A DNA stretch of 64,000 nt, taken from NCBI RefSeq assembly GCF_009688945.1, contig NZ_AP021874.1:2356001-2420000 (forward strand). Direction: 5' to 3'. This stretch comes from Desulfosarcina alkanivorans. GTDB taxonomy: Bacteria; Desulfobacterota; Desulfobacteria; Desulfobacterales; Desulfosarcinaceae. The notes under the pieces were generated by a model. The model made no database searches and was not told where the DNA came from. It saw only the letters and a list, made by a program, of their open reading frames with translations. Both the position numbers and the translations under genes were made by a program. Below, one piece after another: positions 49,254 through 59,262 of this stretch (its first letter is position 1; each line of letters opens with the position of its first letter).

Positions 49254-50369
49254 TTACGACATCATCTCTTCAACAGGCGTGTATGCCATGCCGAACGCCT
49301 CGGCCACGGCCCGGTAGGTGACCTTGCCGTCGATCACGTTGGCGCCCGGCTTGATTTCGGCGTTCTCCTGCATGGCCCGCTTCCACCCCTTGTTGGCGAT
49401 CTCCACCGCATAGGGCAGGGTGGCGTTGGTCAACGCCAGGGTCGAGGTCTTGGCCACCGCACCGGGCATGTTGGCCACGCAGTAGTGCACCACCCCGTCC
49501 ACCACGTAGGTGGGGCTGCCGTGGGTGGTGGCCCTGGAGGTCTCGAAACAGCCCCCCTGGTCGATGGCCACATCCACCAGCACCGACCCCTTCTTCATGG
49601 TTCCCAGCATGTCACGGGTCACCAGCCGCGGGGCCTTGGCCCCGGGAATCAGCACGGCCCCCACCACCACGTCGGCCTCTTTGACCAGCTTGCGGATCGT
49701 CGCCGGGCTGGACATCAAGGTGAAGCAGTTGGCCGGCATCACGTCGCTCAGGTAGCGCAGCCGGTCCAGGTTCATGTCCAGCAGGTAGACCTTGGCCCCC
49801 AGGCCGCAGGCCATCTTGGCCGCGTTGACCCCCACCACGCCGCCGCCGATCACCACCACCGTGCCCGGGTCCACGCCGGGAACGCCTCCCAGCAGCACCC
49901 CGTGGCCGCCCTGGGCCATCTCCAGGTACTTGGCCCCCTGCTGGATGGCCATGCGACCGGCCACCTCGCTCATGGGCGTCAGCAGCGGCAGGCTGCCGTC
50001 GGCCTTCTGGATGGTCTCGTAGGCGATGCTGACACTGCGGCTCTTGATCAACGCCCGCGTCTGGGTCTCGTCGGCCGCCAGGTGCAGGTAGGTGAACACG
50101 ATCTGTCCCTCCCGGATCAGGTCGTACTCGGGGGGCAGGGGCTCTTTGACGTGCATGACCATGTCGGCCGCATCGAAGATCTCCTTCGGGGTGTCGACGA
50201 TACGGGCCCCGGCCCCGGCGTAAGCCGCGTCGGCAAAGCCGCTGCCGGCGCCGGCGTCTTTTTCCACCAGTACCGTGTGCCCGTTGTGGATCATCACTTC
50301 CGCCCCCGCCGGAGTCATGCACACCCGGTTCTCTTCCGTCTTGATCTCCTTTAAGATGCCGACAATCAT
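49254..50369 (-). CDS. ald: Alanine dehydrogenase
   Basis: A 371-residue enzyme, full length for Ald. It has the N-terminal [11 protein letters not shown] segment with substrate residues, M-S-E-V-A-G-R-M-A, and the NAD-binding [12 protein letters not shown] followed ~20 residues later by the acidic D-M-N-L-D-R-L. It interconverts L-alanine and pyruvate plus ammonium with NAD. A GGGAGGG-type site precedes the ATG. Confidence 0.96.
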   Translation of the reverse strand: MIVGILKEIKTEENRVCMTPAGAEVMIHNGHTVLVEKDAGAGSGFADAAYAGAGARIVDTPKEIFDAADMVMHVKEPLPPEYDLIREGQIVFTYLHLAADETQTRALIKSRSVSIAYETIQKADGSLPLLTPMSEVAGRMAIQQGAKYLEMAQGGHGVLLGGVPGVDPGTVVVIGGGVVGVNAAKMACGLGAKVYLLDMNLDRLRYLSDVMPANCFTLMSSPATIRKLVKEADVVVGAVLIPGAKAPRLVTRDMLGTMKKGSVLVDVAIDQGGCFETSRATTHGSPTYVVDGVVHYCVANMPGAVAKTSTLALTNATLPYAVEIANKGWKRAMQENAEIKPGANVIDGKVTYRAVAEAFGMAYTPVEEMMS

Positions 50370-50527
50370 GGTCCCTCCCGGTCTGATGAAGTTAATGGAA
50401 TACTATCGGTTTGCCTATCACATGCAACCTTGACGTTACCGAAACATCGCAGCCCCGTCAACTCTCCGGAAACCGGCGTTTTGCACTGTTTTCAGGGGGC
50501 GCGGACACGGGACACGGCGGCGCTTTT

Positions 50528-51850
50528 TCAGAGCCCGCCCTCAAGCTGCTTGCGGATCACCGCTTCGAGGGTGGGCTCGCTGTTGTCCTTGTACTCGTAA
50601 CGCACACGAACCACCGGTTTATCCACGGTCACCACGGCTGTGAGGTCAATGGGCGTGGCCGAAAGGACCAAGTCACAGGGGCAGTCGTTGATGGTATCTT
50701 CCAGGTCCTTAATTTGGGCGGGGCTATAGCCCATGGCAGGAAGCAACGTGCCGATATGGGGATAGTCGTTGAACGTTTCCGCCAATGATCCTTTGAGGCA
50801 GGGGCGCGGGTCGGCAAGGGAAGCGGCACCGAACCGGCGGGCGGCAATGACACCGGCGCCGTAGGTCATTTCACCATGGGTCAGCGTGGGCCCGTCCTCC
50901 ACCACCAGGACCCGTTTGCCTCTTATGAGGCTTGGATCGTCCACCAGGACCGCGGAGTCGGCCATGATAATGGCCGCCTTTGGATTGTGTTTTTCAATGG
51001 TTTTGCGAACCTGCTCCACCTTCTCGGGCTCGGCACTGTCCACCTTGTTGATCACGGCGACATCGGCCATGAGCAGATTGGTTTCACCGGGGTGGTAGCG
51101 GGTTTCATGCCCGGCGCGGTGGGGGTCGAAAACCACGATATTGACGTCCGGCCTGAAAAACGGAGTGTCGTTGTTGCCACCGTCCCAGACAATGACATCG
51201 GCCTCTTTTTCCGCCGCTTCCAGGATCAGCCCGTAGTCGACACCGGCATAGACGACGGCCCCCATGTCGATGACCGGTTCATATTCTTCCCGTTCTTCGA
51301 TGGTACAGTGCTGGCGGTCAAGATCCTCGCGGGAAGAGAACCGCTGAACGATCTGCCGGGTAAGATCGCCATAGGGCATGGGATGACGAACGGAAACCAC
51401 GCGTTTTCCCATGCGCTTCAATATCTGGATGACTTTCCGGCTGGTTTGGGATTTTCCGCAGCCGGTGCGCACCGCACAGACCGAGATCACCGTCCTGTTG
51501 GATGTCAGCATGGTGTAAGGGGCGCCGATAATGATAAAATCGGCACCGGCGGCGGTGGTCAGGGAAGCCTTGTGCATCACCTCCACATGGGGCACGTCGC
51601 TGTATGAAAAGGCCACCAGGTCCACCCCGTGCCGTTGGATGAGTTCTGCCAGCCGGCTGTCCGGGTAAATGGGGATGCCATCGGGATACCGGCTGCCGGC
51701 AAGTTGCGCCGGATACATGCGGCCGTCGATATCGGGAATCTGGGTGGCCGTGAATCCCACCACCTGGTACCGGAGGTTATCCCGGAAATAAACATTGAAA
51801 TTGTGAAAATCCCGGCCTGCGGCCCCCATGATGATCACCTTCTCTACCAT
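50528..51850 (-). CDS. COG2403 protein, cyclic 2,3-diphosphoglycerate synthetase-like
   Basis: A 440-residue predicted P-loop protein. The N-terminal Rossmann-like part (V-I-I-M-G-A-A-G-R-D) spans ~1-110. The Walker A is R-T-G-C-G-K-S-Q-T at ~130, and further nucleotide-binding segments (V-W-D-G-G-N-N-D; N-K-V-D-S-A) follow. Homologues are annotated as cyclic 2,3-diphosphoglycerate synthetases or putative GTPases. The function is not shown outside a few methanogens, so it is open here. ATG at 51850 follows AAGGAGG; the upstream extension lacks support. Confidence 0.72.
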   Translation of the reverse strand: MVEKVIIMGAAGRDFHNFNVYFRDNLRYQVVGFTATQIPDIDGRMYPAQLAGSRYPDGIPIYPDSRLAELIQRHGVDLVAFSYSDVPHVEVMHKASLTTAAGADFIIIGAPYTMLTSNRTVISVCAVRTGCGKSQTSRKVIQILKRMGKRVVSVRHPMPYGDLTRQIVQRFSSREDLDRQHCTIEEREEYEPVIDMGAVVYAGVDYGLILEAAEKEADVIVWDGGNNDTPFFRPDVNIVVFDPHRAGHETRYHPGETNLLMADVAVINKVDSAEPEKVEQVRKTIEKHNPKAAIIMADSAVLVDDPSLIRGKRVLVVEDGPTLTHGEMTYGAGVIAARRFGAASLADPRPCLKGSLAETFNDYPHIGTLLPAMGYSPAQIKDLEDTINDCPCDLVLSATPIDLTAVVTVDKPVVRVRYEYKDNSEPTLEAVIRKQLEGGL

Positions 51851-52033
51851 GCTGCACCTCCTTGCGGGACGATCGTTGATACAGGGCGACCATCGCTGCC
51901 GGCGAACCCGGCGTGAAACGGCCGCCACAATTTAATTATCAATCGGCCGACTCGACAAGGGATCTGGCCTGCAGGCCGGCCGTGAACCGGTTTGAATGAA
52001 GGGCAGTAAAGACGGGAAATCGGCAGCCGGGCA

Positions 52034-52062
52034 CAAAAAAGGCGCCGGATTCTCCGGCGCCC
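52034..52062 (-). terminator. Terminator of the nitronate-monooxygenase-like gene
   Basis: GGCGCCGGA (52041-52049) and TCCGGCGCC (52053-52061) form a 9-bp stem with a 3-nt loop. On the minus strand TTTTTTG follows. It lies ~50 nt after the stop codon. Confidence 0.9.
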
Positions 52063-52109
52063 AATATATCAGCTGGAAGAAAAAAAGAAAGGCGGAAAAG
52101 CGGGTGCCG

Positions 52110-53186
52110 TCAGCCCGTAGCCCGATCGTAACCGGTTTCCAGGGATCGCATCAACTCCTTGACGGAGACAATTTCGTCCACACGGAAAGCATTGGCACCG
52201 GCGAAGGCGAAACCGTTTTTCAACTTGCCCCGCCTGGCGGAGGCCAGGGCCATACCGATGCAGTAGGGGCTCTTCTCCGGATCGCAGGTCTTGATGCAGT
52301 GATACGGACAGCGGAAAGGCCGCCTGACGCCGGCGGCCACATCCACCAAAAACTGGTTTTTCAGGGCTCTTCCGGGGAGCCCCACCGGGCTTTTGATGAC
52401 CATCAGGTCCTCTTTTCGCGCATCCACATAAGACTGCTTGAAAATCGGGTCCGCATCGCATTCGTGGGTGGCCACGAACCGGGTGCCCATCTGGACGCCA
52501 CTGGCGCCGATCTGCAGGAATCGCCGGATATCATCGCCGTCATAGACGCCACCGGCAGCGATGACCGGAATCCGGATGCCGTGCTCCGCCTCGACCTTCT
52601 TCATCTCGGCGACCACATCGGCCACCAGGGTCTCTAAACTGAAAGCGGGATCATCGAGCTGCTCGGCTTTGAATCCGAGGTGCCCGCCGGCTTTGGGCCC
52701 CTCCACCACGAAGGCATCGGGCAGGTAGCCGTAGCGCTGGAACCATCGTTTACAGATCAGGGCAGCGGCCCGGCCCGACGAAACGATTGGCACGAGCCGG
52801 GTGCGGTCCCCTTTTTTCAGGAAACCGGGCAGGTCCAGCGGCAGCCCCGCACCGGCAAAAATGATGTCTATTTTCTCGGCGATGGCGGTTTTGACCAGGT
52901 CTGCAAAATGGGTCAGCGCCACCATGATGTTGACCCCCACAATCCCGCGGGTCTTCTCCCTGGCTTTGCGGATTTCCCGGGAAAGGGCGCGGCAGTTGGC
53001 CTCCAGCCCGTTGGTGGAGACATCCTTTTCGGTGATGCCGGCCATCGCACCGGCGATGACGCCGATACCACCGGCGTTGGCCACGGCGGAAGCCAGGCCG
53101 GACATGGAGATCCCCACGCCCATGCCCCCCTGAATAATGGGGAGCCGACTGATCAGGTGTCCGATTTTCAACTCAGGCATTTTCAT
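52110..53186 (-). CDS. Nitronate monooxygenase / FMN-dependent NPD-family enzyme
   Basis: A ~358-residue TIM-barrel FMN protein: I-I-Q-G-G-M-G-V-G-I near the start, V-E-G-P-K-A-G-G-H-L-G-F with the catalytic-type His, and the phosphate-binding A-A-G-G-V-Y-D-G and G-V-Q-M-G-T-R-F. It could be nitronate monooxygenase or an FabK-like enoyl reductase; the extra Cys motif near the C-terminus (C-I-K-T-C-D-P-E-K-S-P-Y-C) occurs in a subset with unknown substrate. The start at 53186 gives the family N-terminus, but its ribosome site is weak. Confidence 0.75.
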   Translation of the reverse strand: MKMPELKIGHLISRLPIIQGGMGVGISMSGLASAVANAGGIGVIAGAMAGITEKDVSTNGLEANCRALSREIRKAREKTRGIVGVNIMVALTHFADLVKTAIAEKIDIIFAGAGLPLDLPGFLKKGDRTRLVPIVSSGRAAALICKRWFQRYGYLPDAFVVEGPKAGGHLGFKAEQLDDPAFSLETLVADVVAEMKKVEAEHGIRIPVIAAGGVYDGDDIRRFLQIGASGVQMGTRFVATHECDADPIFKQSYVDARKEDLMVIKSPVGLPGRALKNQFLVDVAAGVRRPFRCPYHCIKTCDPEKSPYCIGMALASARRGKLKNGFAFAGANAFRVDEIVSVKELMRSLETGYDRATG

Positions 53187-53305
53187 TTGTTGCACCGTCC
53201 CCGGTCGTTTGAAATAGTTCGACAGATACAGGTCGTTTTGAAACGCTGTATCCTTATCGGGGACGATGGCGCGGGACAAGCAAGAAAGGCAATGTGACAA
53301 AAGTT

Positions 53306-54211
53306 TTACATGTACTTATCCCGCAGTGCGGTCAGGCGGGTCAGGTAGCGTTCCCGGTAGGCCAGTCCTTTCTGGTTGGAAATATCATAAAACAGGTAGT
53401 CGATATAGGGGCGGACATCGATGCCGTACTGGTTGAACTTCTCGTCGTTGGCCCGGTCGACGATTAAAATGGCGTAATAGCTCACCAGCATGCGCAGCTT
53501 GGATTCCCGCCTCAGCAGGTAACTTCGCCCGCCGAGGGTGTTGAGGAAATAACCGGCATAATCGTAAAGCCGTTCGATGGGCAGCGGTTCTCCGTCACCG
53601 GGCAGAGGCTGACGGCATTCGGCAATCCCGGCATAAAACATCGCCATGGCCGGTTCCAGAACCCGTTCTTCAGCGGCCAGGATATCCTTGACCAGGATCA
53701 GGCGGTCTTTTCCCAGTACCCGGTAAAAATGGGTCACATTCTTTACCAGGCGGAACATGTCCTTCATCTCCGCGATGTTTACCGGCGGATCGGCCATGAG
53801 CCGTTCCGCGCAGTCACGGAAAAAACCGGCGCTGCCCCCCTCCAGATCCCGGGCGGACAGGTATGAACGGCCGTCCAGGTAATTGAAAAAAGAGGTCAGC
53901 TGCACCGCGACCTTTTCACAGTCCACGGGCAGGGCATCGGCATCGCGACCGGGCGGCGGCGTACCGAAAACCGTCGGATAGACATCGTCACCCGGACGCA
54001 TCAGGCGTTCCGACGCCAACTGCGCCCTGACATCTTCCAGATCCGCTTCCATTTTGCGAATCACCTCCAGGCACTCTTCCTGGGCCTGCTGGCGGCCAGC
54101 GGCCATCTGGCGCTGATGCCACTTCTTGACCATTACGTAAGCCACCAGACCGGAAACGACCAGGGCAAAAACAACGGCTACCGTCACGAGGGTCCTGTTC
54201 ATGGAATTCAC
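53306..54211 (-). CDS. Membrane-anchored protein of unknown function
   Basis: A 301-residue protein with one N-terminal membrane helix (~8-28) and a short coiled coil (~30-68). A mainly helical periplasmic or cytoplasmic domain follows. The GTG start at 54211 is six nt after AAGGAG and overlaps the upstream gene stop (GTGA), indicating coupled translation. No family was recognised. Confidence 0.7.
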   Translation of the reverse strand: MNSMNRTLVTVAVVFALVVSGLVAYVMVKKWHQRQMAAGRQQAQEECLEVIRKMEADLEDVRAQLASERLMRPGDDVYPTVFGTPPPGRDADALPVDCEKVAVQLTSFFNYLDGRSYLSARDLEGGSAGFFRDCAERLMADPPVNIAEMKDMFRLVKNVTHFYRVLGKDRLILVKDILAAEERVLEPAMAMFYAGIAECRQPLPGDGEPLPIERLYDYAGYFLNTLGGRSYLLRRESKLRMLVSYYAILIVDRANDEKFNQYGIDVRPYIDYLFYDISNQKGLAYRERYLTRLTALRDKYM

Positions 54212-54795
54212 ATCGATCTCCTTCTCTTCTGTCTATCAGTCCGAGGTGGTGATACGATTCGGCACAGTGCCCGCATGCCCGCGTCCGATGGCCGGCCATC
54301 CAGGACTGCCGCCGATGCCAGAGCCGCGTCTTTGGCGTCATGAAGTCGGGCCCCCAGCCGATCCGGATTGATCCGGTTCAGATCGGGGGGGTGGGTTACT
54401 TCCACCAGATGCCGTCCGCCGACAGCCCTCCTGCCGACGTAGGTCATCACCATACTCAATGCCAGCAGGGCATGATGGTGATCGGGAGTGGCTGAAACCG
54501 CACCGGAAATACTGCGGCACAGAAACTCATAACAGACCGGGGGGCGTCCCGCAACCAGTGTGCATCCCGTTGCGGACAACCAGCCGCGGGACGGGTCGAA
54601 AACCGATTGGGGCGGGAAGCACCGGACGACCTGCCCGAGAAAAGTGCTTTCACGGGTTTCCAGACAAAAATGCGATTGGCAGCAAACCTGCCGGCAGACC
54701 GAACAAAAAGGCCGGCAAAACCGAGTCATCTGCTGACAGACCCGCTGCTCAAGCTGGCCGTATCGATCTACGATCCGTTGGATATCCGATTTCAT
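54208..54795 (-). CDS. Cys-rich protein of unknown function
   Basis: A ~195-residue protein with many cysteines near residues 15-45 (C-x3-C-x2-C-x3-C-C pattern in F-C-R-P-F-C-S-V-C-R-Q-V-C-C) and more at ~80-95. A metal or Fe-S site is likely. Its last codon overlaps the following membrane-anchored gene. The ATG at 54795 gives a good helical start but a weak ribosome site; upstream extension to 54861 is possible. Confidence 0.6.
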   Translation of the reverse strand: MKSDIQRIVDRYGQLEQRVCQQMTRFCRPFCSVCRQVCCQSHFCLETRESTFLGQVVRCFPPQSVFDPSRGWLSATGCTLVAGRPPVCYEFLCRSISGAVSATPDHHHALLALSMVMTYVGRRAVGGRHLVEVTHPPDLNRINPDRLGARLHDAKDAALASAAVLDGRPSDAGMRALCRIVSPPRTDRQKRRRSM

Positions 54796-54912
54796 GAAAC
54801 GGCTCTCATGGCGGCATCGCCAAAAAAAAGGCTCCGAGGATGGCTGGCCAGGCAGGAGCACCGATCGCCGAAATACCCTTTTTGTAGATCACATTGCCCT
54901 GCTTTTCAACAC

Positions 54913-56436
54913 CTACATGCATCGCCCGCAGGTAAGGGACCAGGCCAGGAGCAAGGCAAAAGCCACCTGAAAAATCCGCATGCCCCGTCGGCGAAGCCGC
55001 CAGGGGGGCAGGGAAAAAGCCACAGCGAACCCGTTGGCCGCATACAGGGGCGTCAACGCCTCGGGGCTGCCGGCATGCCAGGCCACCACCAGGGCCGCCA
55101 GGTAAAGGTATCCCGCCCACGCCACGCCGACCGCCTTGAGCCGCCGCGGCCCCCGCACCATGGCATGAAACATCGCCGGCAGCACCAGCAAGGGAGCGAA
55201 GGGGCCAAAGCCCATGCTCCCGCTGCCTGAAAAAAACGGGACAAAGGGCGTATTCGCTCCGGGATGGCCGAAAACCGCCGCCAGGGTGGTGTAACCAACC
55301 GCCAGCAGACGGTTCAGATCCAGCCCCACCAGCCAGACCAGCATTTGCTGAACCGGCCCGGTGGGATCCACGCTGGCGAAAAAAAAACGCAACAGGTTGG
55401 CGGCGGCACCGGTCAGCCCGCCGGATTCAAAAAGAATGGCCCCGCCCCAAAGCGGATGTGCATTGGCCAGGTTCACCAAAACCACGGGAATCTGGGCCAG
55501 TACCAGGGCGGGCAGCAGGACCAGGAAGCTTGAAAAGGGTTTCGCCGCTGCCAGTTCCCGCAACATCAGCCACCCGTGCCGACGAACCACGACCACCGTC
55601 ATCAGCAGAAACATCACCGGAACCAGGGCAACACTCAAGGGACTGGCGGACAGAGAAAAAAAGGTGCACAGGACAAACAAGCGCAAGTCCCCGGACCGGT
55701 GCTGCTCCACCAGGCGATAGACCAGGAGCATGGAAAAAACAACGGCTGCGGTGGAAACCATTTCCGCAGACGGCCATCGCCCCAGGGCAACCAGGCGGGG
55801 CATGCTGAGCACCATCAAGGTGACCGTCAGGGCCATGGGCGGCCAGGCGTAGCGCCGGGCCAGGGCATAGGTGGAAAGGCCGACGGCCATGTAGGCCAGC
55901 AGGCCGAAACCACAGGCATCGGCCCCCAGGCCAAAACGGGCCGTGTGAAAAAACAGGGCCTGGGCATTGAGCGGCTCAATCGCATCGGCCCCCGCAAACC
56001 GCCAGAATGCCCCCGGTATGGTGCCGAACCGCAATCCGTGCCAGGGAAAGGCCGGCGGAGGGGGATCCAGGGACCACCACCCCACCACCAGCAGGCCGGC
56101 CATCACCGACCATGCGCCCGCGATGGTTCCCGCTGAAAAGGCTTCCTGGCGGACCAGATTGCTCATCGCTGCCCACCACCGCGGCAGATCCGGCAGCCTC
56201 CGGAAACCCAGGAAAAAAACGGTGGCCAGGGCGGTCGACTCCAGGACGAACCCGGGCAGGAGCGATCCGCTGAGCAGAGAGAGCTGATGGACCAGTGACA
56301 AGGCGATGAACACCAAAACGACAGCACCGGCGCCGGCTTCGGCCAGGGTGTATTCCCGGGACAGGAGCCATGCAAATCCTGCCAGGATAAAGACGGCTGT
56401 CTCGGCGGACAGGCCCAGTGCGACCCAGGCCATCAC
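54913..56436 (-). CDS. Polytopic membrane protein of unknown function
   Basis: A 507-residue hydrophobic protein with roughly 11-13 membrane helices and few charged loops. The layout recalls GT-C/GT39-like membrane proteins, but no D-x-D or other catalytic motif was recognised. It lies in a leftward gene set with Cys-rich neighbours. Confidence 0.65.
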   Translation of the reverse strand: MMAWVALGLSAETAVFILAGFAWLLSREYTLAEAGAGAVVLVFIALSLVHQLSLLSGSLLPGFVLESTALATVFFLGFRRLPDLPRWWAAMSNLVRQEAFSAGTIAGAWSVMAGLLVVGWWSLDPPPPAFPWHGLRFGTIPGAFWRFAGADAIEPLNAQALFFHTARFGLGADACGFGLLAYMAVGLSTYALARRYAWPPMALTVTLMVLSMPRLVALGRWPSAEMVSTAAVVFSMLLVYRLVEQHRSGDLRLFVLCTFFSLSASPLSVALVPVMFLLMTVVVVRRHGWLMLRELAAAKPFSSFLVLLPALVLAQIPVVLVNLANAHPLWGGAILFESGGLTGAAANLLRFFFASVDPTGPVQQMLVWLVGLDLNRLLAVGYTTLAAVFGHPGANTPFVPFFSGSGSMGFGPFAPLLVLPAMFHAMVRGPRRLKAVGVAWAGYLYLAALVVAWHAGSPEALTPLYAANGFAVAFSLPPWRLRRRGMRIFQVAFALLLAWSLTCGRCM

Positions 56437-56482
56437 CGGACGGTATCCAGGCTGGATGACGTCCGGGCCTCATCGGGGCGTT

Positions 56483-56827
56483 TCACGCGCGTTCCCCGCT
56501 TTTTACGGCAGCTTCCCGGGATTTCAGGTGCTCGACGATTTCAACCATGAAGTCTCGCATATTCCTGGCCAGGCGTTCGCATTCCGGGCAGTATACCTTT
56601 CGGAACATTTTACCGTGGGCATCGTTCTGGTGCCAGTACCATTCGATATAGGGTGAGCCCTTGCAGAATTTTTTCCCCGTATACTGGGCAATCGGGCATC
56701 CGACGCAGACCAGCACATAGAAGATGCGGCAGGGAGGACAATCAAGGACGCCGCCGTCCATCCCCTTTCCGGCGATGATCCGGTCCCATTTGCGGACAGA
56801 CGCTTCCATGATGCTGATCTTGTCCAT
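56483..56827 (-). CDS. Small Cys-rich protein of unknown function
   Basis: A 114-residue protein with four Cys clusters (C-P-P-C, C-V-G-C-P-I, F-C-K-G and Y-C-P-E-C), then a charged helix. It may bind zinc or an Fe-S cluster. It is probably the first gene of the leftward set that includes the polytopic protein. Confidence 0.6.
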   Translation of the reverse strand: MDKISIMEASVRKWDRIIAGKGMDGGVLDCPPCRIFYVLVCVGCPIAQYTGKKFCKGSPYIEWYWHQNDAHGKMFRKVYCPECERLARNMRDFMVEIVEHLKSREAAVKSGERA

Positions 56828-56904
56828 GTGTTCCCCCTTGCCCGGCTGACGACATATCCGGTCGGTGGGGCGTCAGCCGGCCCATTTCTCCTGCGGTGTC
56901 CCGG

Positions 56905-57975
56905 TTACCCGTGACTGGACAGCGGCCCGTCCAGCTGCGTCCCGAACCGCCGGTGGGTGTGGATGCAACGTTCCAAGACGGGGTTCAGCCGACCGGGGTC
57001 GGCACCTGCCGCCATGGCCGTTACATCGGTGGATGTCCGCCCGGTAAGTTCATCGATCATGGCCAGGGCCGAGTCGGACAGGGCGTCGGCGTTGTATCCC
57101 CCCTCCAGGCAGAAAACCACCCGGCCGGCACAGGTCTGCCGGGCAAGGTCGAGGAGCAGGCGGGTCAAACCGGCAAACCCCGCCGGGGTCACCGTCATCC
57201 CTCCCAGCGGGTCGTCAACATGAATATCGAACCCGGCGGAAACCAGGATCAACTCGGGTTTGAACGCCCGGACCACGGGAGTCAGGAGGCGCCGGTAAAG
57301 GGCCGTGAATTCACCGTCACCCCAGCCGCGGCTCAAGGGGACATTCATGGTGGTCCCCTCCCCCGGCCCCAGCCCGGTTTCCGTGAGATGGCCGGTGCCC
57401 GGATAGTGGGGGAACTGGTGAGAAGAGAAAAAAAACACCGACGGATCCCGCTCGAACATGTGCTGGGTCCCGTTTCCGTGGTGAAGGTCCCAGTCCACCA
57501 CCATCACCCGTGCAACGCCCATGTTCGCGCGTGCGGCCATGGCGCCGATGGCCGTGTTGTTGAAGATGCAGTATCCCATGGCCCGGCTCCGTTCGGCATG
57601 GTGCCCGGGCGGCCGGGCCAGCACCAGGGCATGGGACAGGGTGCCGCCAACCACCTGCCTGACCGCCTCGATGGTTCCGCCGACGGCCATGGCTGCCGCC
57701 CGGTAGGAATGCCTGCAGGTCAGGGTATCTGCACTGAGGGCCGATGCGTCGATCGCGGCAGTGGCCTTGACCTGTTCCAGGTAGGCCGGGCTGTGCACCA
57801 GCAGAATCTCTTCGTCCGTGGCTGCCGGCGGGGTAACCGTTTTAAACCGGTGGTTCACCGCCGTATCCCGCAGGTGACGGTACAGAGACTTGAGCCGGCG
57901 GGGGTGATCCGGGTGGCCCTCGTCGGTCACATGCGTCAGGTAGACCGGGTCCCAAACCACGCCGGTGGCCGTCAT
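56905..57975 (-). CDS. Histone deacetylase family (AcuC/acetylpolyamine-type) amidohydrolase
   Basis: A ~356-residue arginase/deacetylase-fold enzyme. R-P-P-G-H-H-A carries the charge-relay His pair near 130, and D-W-D-L-H gives two metal ligands near 165. A-G-F-D-I-H-V-D-D-P-L-G gives the third Asp and the family motif near 255. It should hydrolyse an acetylated amine or lysine with zinc or iron. The ATG at 57975 overlaps the usp stop (ATGA), so the two are coupled. Confidence 0.88.
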   Translation of the reverse strand: MTATGVVWDPVYLTHVTDEGHPDHPRRLKSLYRHLRDTAVNHRFKTVTPPAATDEEILLVHSPAYLEQVKATAAIDASALSADTLTCRHSYRAAAMAVGGTIEAVRQVVGGTLSHALVLARPPGHHAERSRAMGYCIFNNTAIGAMAARANMGVARVMVVDWDLHHGNGTQHMFERDPSVFFFSSHQFPHYPGTGHLTETGLGPGEGTTMNVPLSRGWGDGEFTALYRRLLTPVVRAFKPELILVSAGFDIHVDDPLGGMTVTPAGFAGLTRLLLDLARQTCAGRVVFCLEGGYNADALSDSALAMIDELTGRTSTDVTAMAAGADPGRLNPVLERCIHTHRRFGTQLDGPLSSHG

Positions 57976-58901
57976 CGCTGGCCCCCTCCGGGCGGTTGCC
58001 CCTGCACCGGCTCCGGGACCGTCAGCACGCAGCATGGGGATCGGCGCAGCAGCGCTTCGGTGGTCGACCCGCTGATCCAGCGGCCCACTTTTCCGGAACG
58101 ACGCACACCGACGGCGATCACATCTGCAGATCGCTGACGGGCGACCTCCATCACCATCTCCTGCGGCACACCGGGAGCGACATCTACGGAAAGCGTGACG
58201 TGATCGGCAAACAACCGCCGGGCCTGCTGCCGCAGTCCCCGGCTCAGGCGGGCCTGAAGCACCTGCTGAACCTGGCCGTAGGACGCCTCATCGACATCCG
58301 ACATGGCCTTGTCGACGGGTCTTTCCATGGCGTGAACCAGGTGGACGTGTGAATCGGTATCGGCCTGGATCGACTGCAGCAGCGGGACCAGCCGCTGCCA
58401 GTAGCCGTGGCCGTCACAACTGACCACAACACGGTGAAACGTGTCGGATCCCCGGTCGGGTTGACCCTCGCCGGGCTTGACCACCAGCATGGGGCGGGTC
58501 AGTGCCCGCGTCAGGCGTTCCACCACGGTGCCGATAAAAAGCCGCCGGAATCCGGATACGCCATGGCTGGCGGAGACCACAACCCCCGACGGAAGACGAT
58601 TAACGAAAGCCACGGTCTGTTCCACCGGGTCCCCGAAACGGATCACCGCCTCCCAGTCCACGGCGGCATGGGCCATCAGTTCGCCAAACCGCTTCCGGGC
58701 GTCATCGGTATGCTGGGTCAGGTCTCCCCCCCGCTCGAATTCGGTCGTGGGGTGCAGCCGGTCCTGGGGATCGTGGACCGCATGCAACAGGTAAAGGCGA
58801 ACCCCGGCGCGCCGGGCCAAGGCCACCCCGTGTTCGACCACCAGGGGGCTGAAGGAAGAAAAGTCGACCGTACAGATGACGGATTGAATGGTCAGCGGCA
58901 T
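57972..58901 (-). CDS. Universal stress protein with two UspA domains
   Basis: A 309-residue tandem Usp. Domain 1 (~1-145) begins with S-V-I-C-T-V-D-F-S and ends with T-R-A-L-T-R-P-M-L-V-V. Domain 2 (~155-300) ends with G-S-T-T-E-A-L-L-R-R-S-P-C-C-V-L-T-V. The G-x2-G-x9-G-S/T nucleotide-binding pattern is visible in domain 2 (G-V-R-R-S-G-K-V-G-R-W-I-S-G-S). The ATG at 58901 follows AGGGAG. It is coupled to the deacetylase gene. Confidence 0.88.
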   Translation of the reverse strand: MPLTIQSVICTVDFSSFSPLVVEHGVALARRAGVRLYLLHAVHDPQDRLHPTTEFERGGDLTQHTDDARKRFGELMAHAAVDWEAVIRFGDPVEQTVAFVNRLPSGVVVSASHGVSGFRRLFIGTVVERLTRALTRPMLVVKPGEGQPDRGSDTFHRVVVSCDGHGYWQRLVPLLQSIQADTDSHVHLVHAMERPVDKAMSDVDEASYGQVQQVLQARLSRGLRQQARRLFADHVTLSVDVAPGVPQEMVMEVARQRSADVIAVGVRRSGKVGRWISGSTTEALLRRSPCCVLTVPEPVQGQPPGGGQR

Positions 58902-59262
58902 GATGGGGTGCTCCCTGTACAGCATTGGCAACATCATGGAAGGATGGCATGGAACAGGTGCCCGGTCTGCCTTTTTCAGCCAAATTGTATGAAAAAGGCG
59001 GCGCCCATGTCAATCTGAATGTCAGCGCCGCCCGCAGCGGACCGCGACCGGAAGAGAAAATGCATGAGCGGTGGCCGGCGCATGTCGAACCGGGCCGTGT
59101 CGCGGCGAGACCCCGCTCCGGCAGCCCGCCCGCCGTCAACGGATCCAATTCCGGAAATTGAACTATTCATTTGAACCGGGGGCGGATTGGGATTAAGATG
59201 AACCTCACACATGAACCTGCCCTCACGATCTGCTGGTTTTCCTTAAAGAAAGGAGAAGTATC
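58902..59262. other. Divergent intergenic region
   Basis: About 360 nt between the usp operon and the TIGR03546 gene. It contains AAAGGAG before the latter, but no confident -35/-10 pair or hairpin was identified. Confidence 0.4.
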
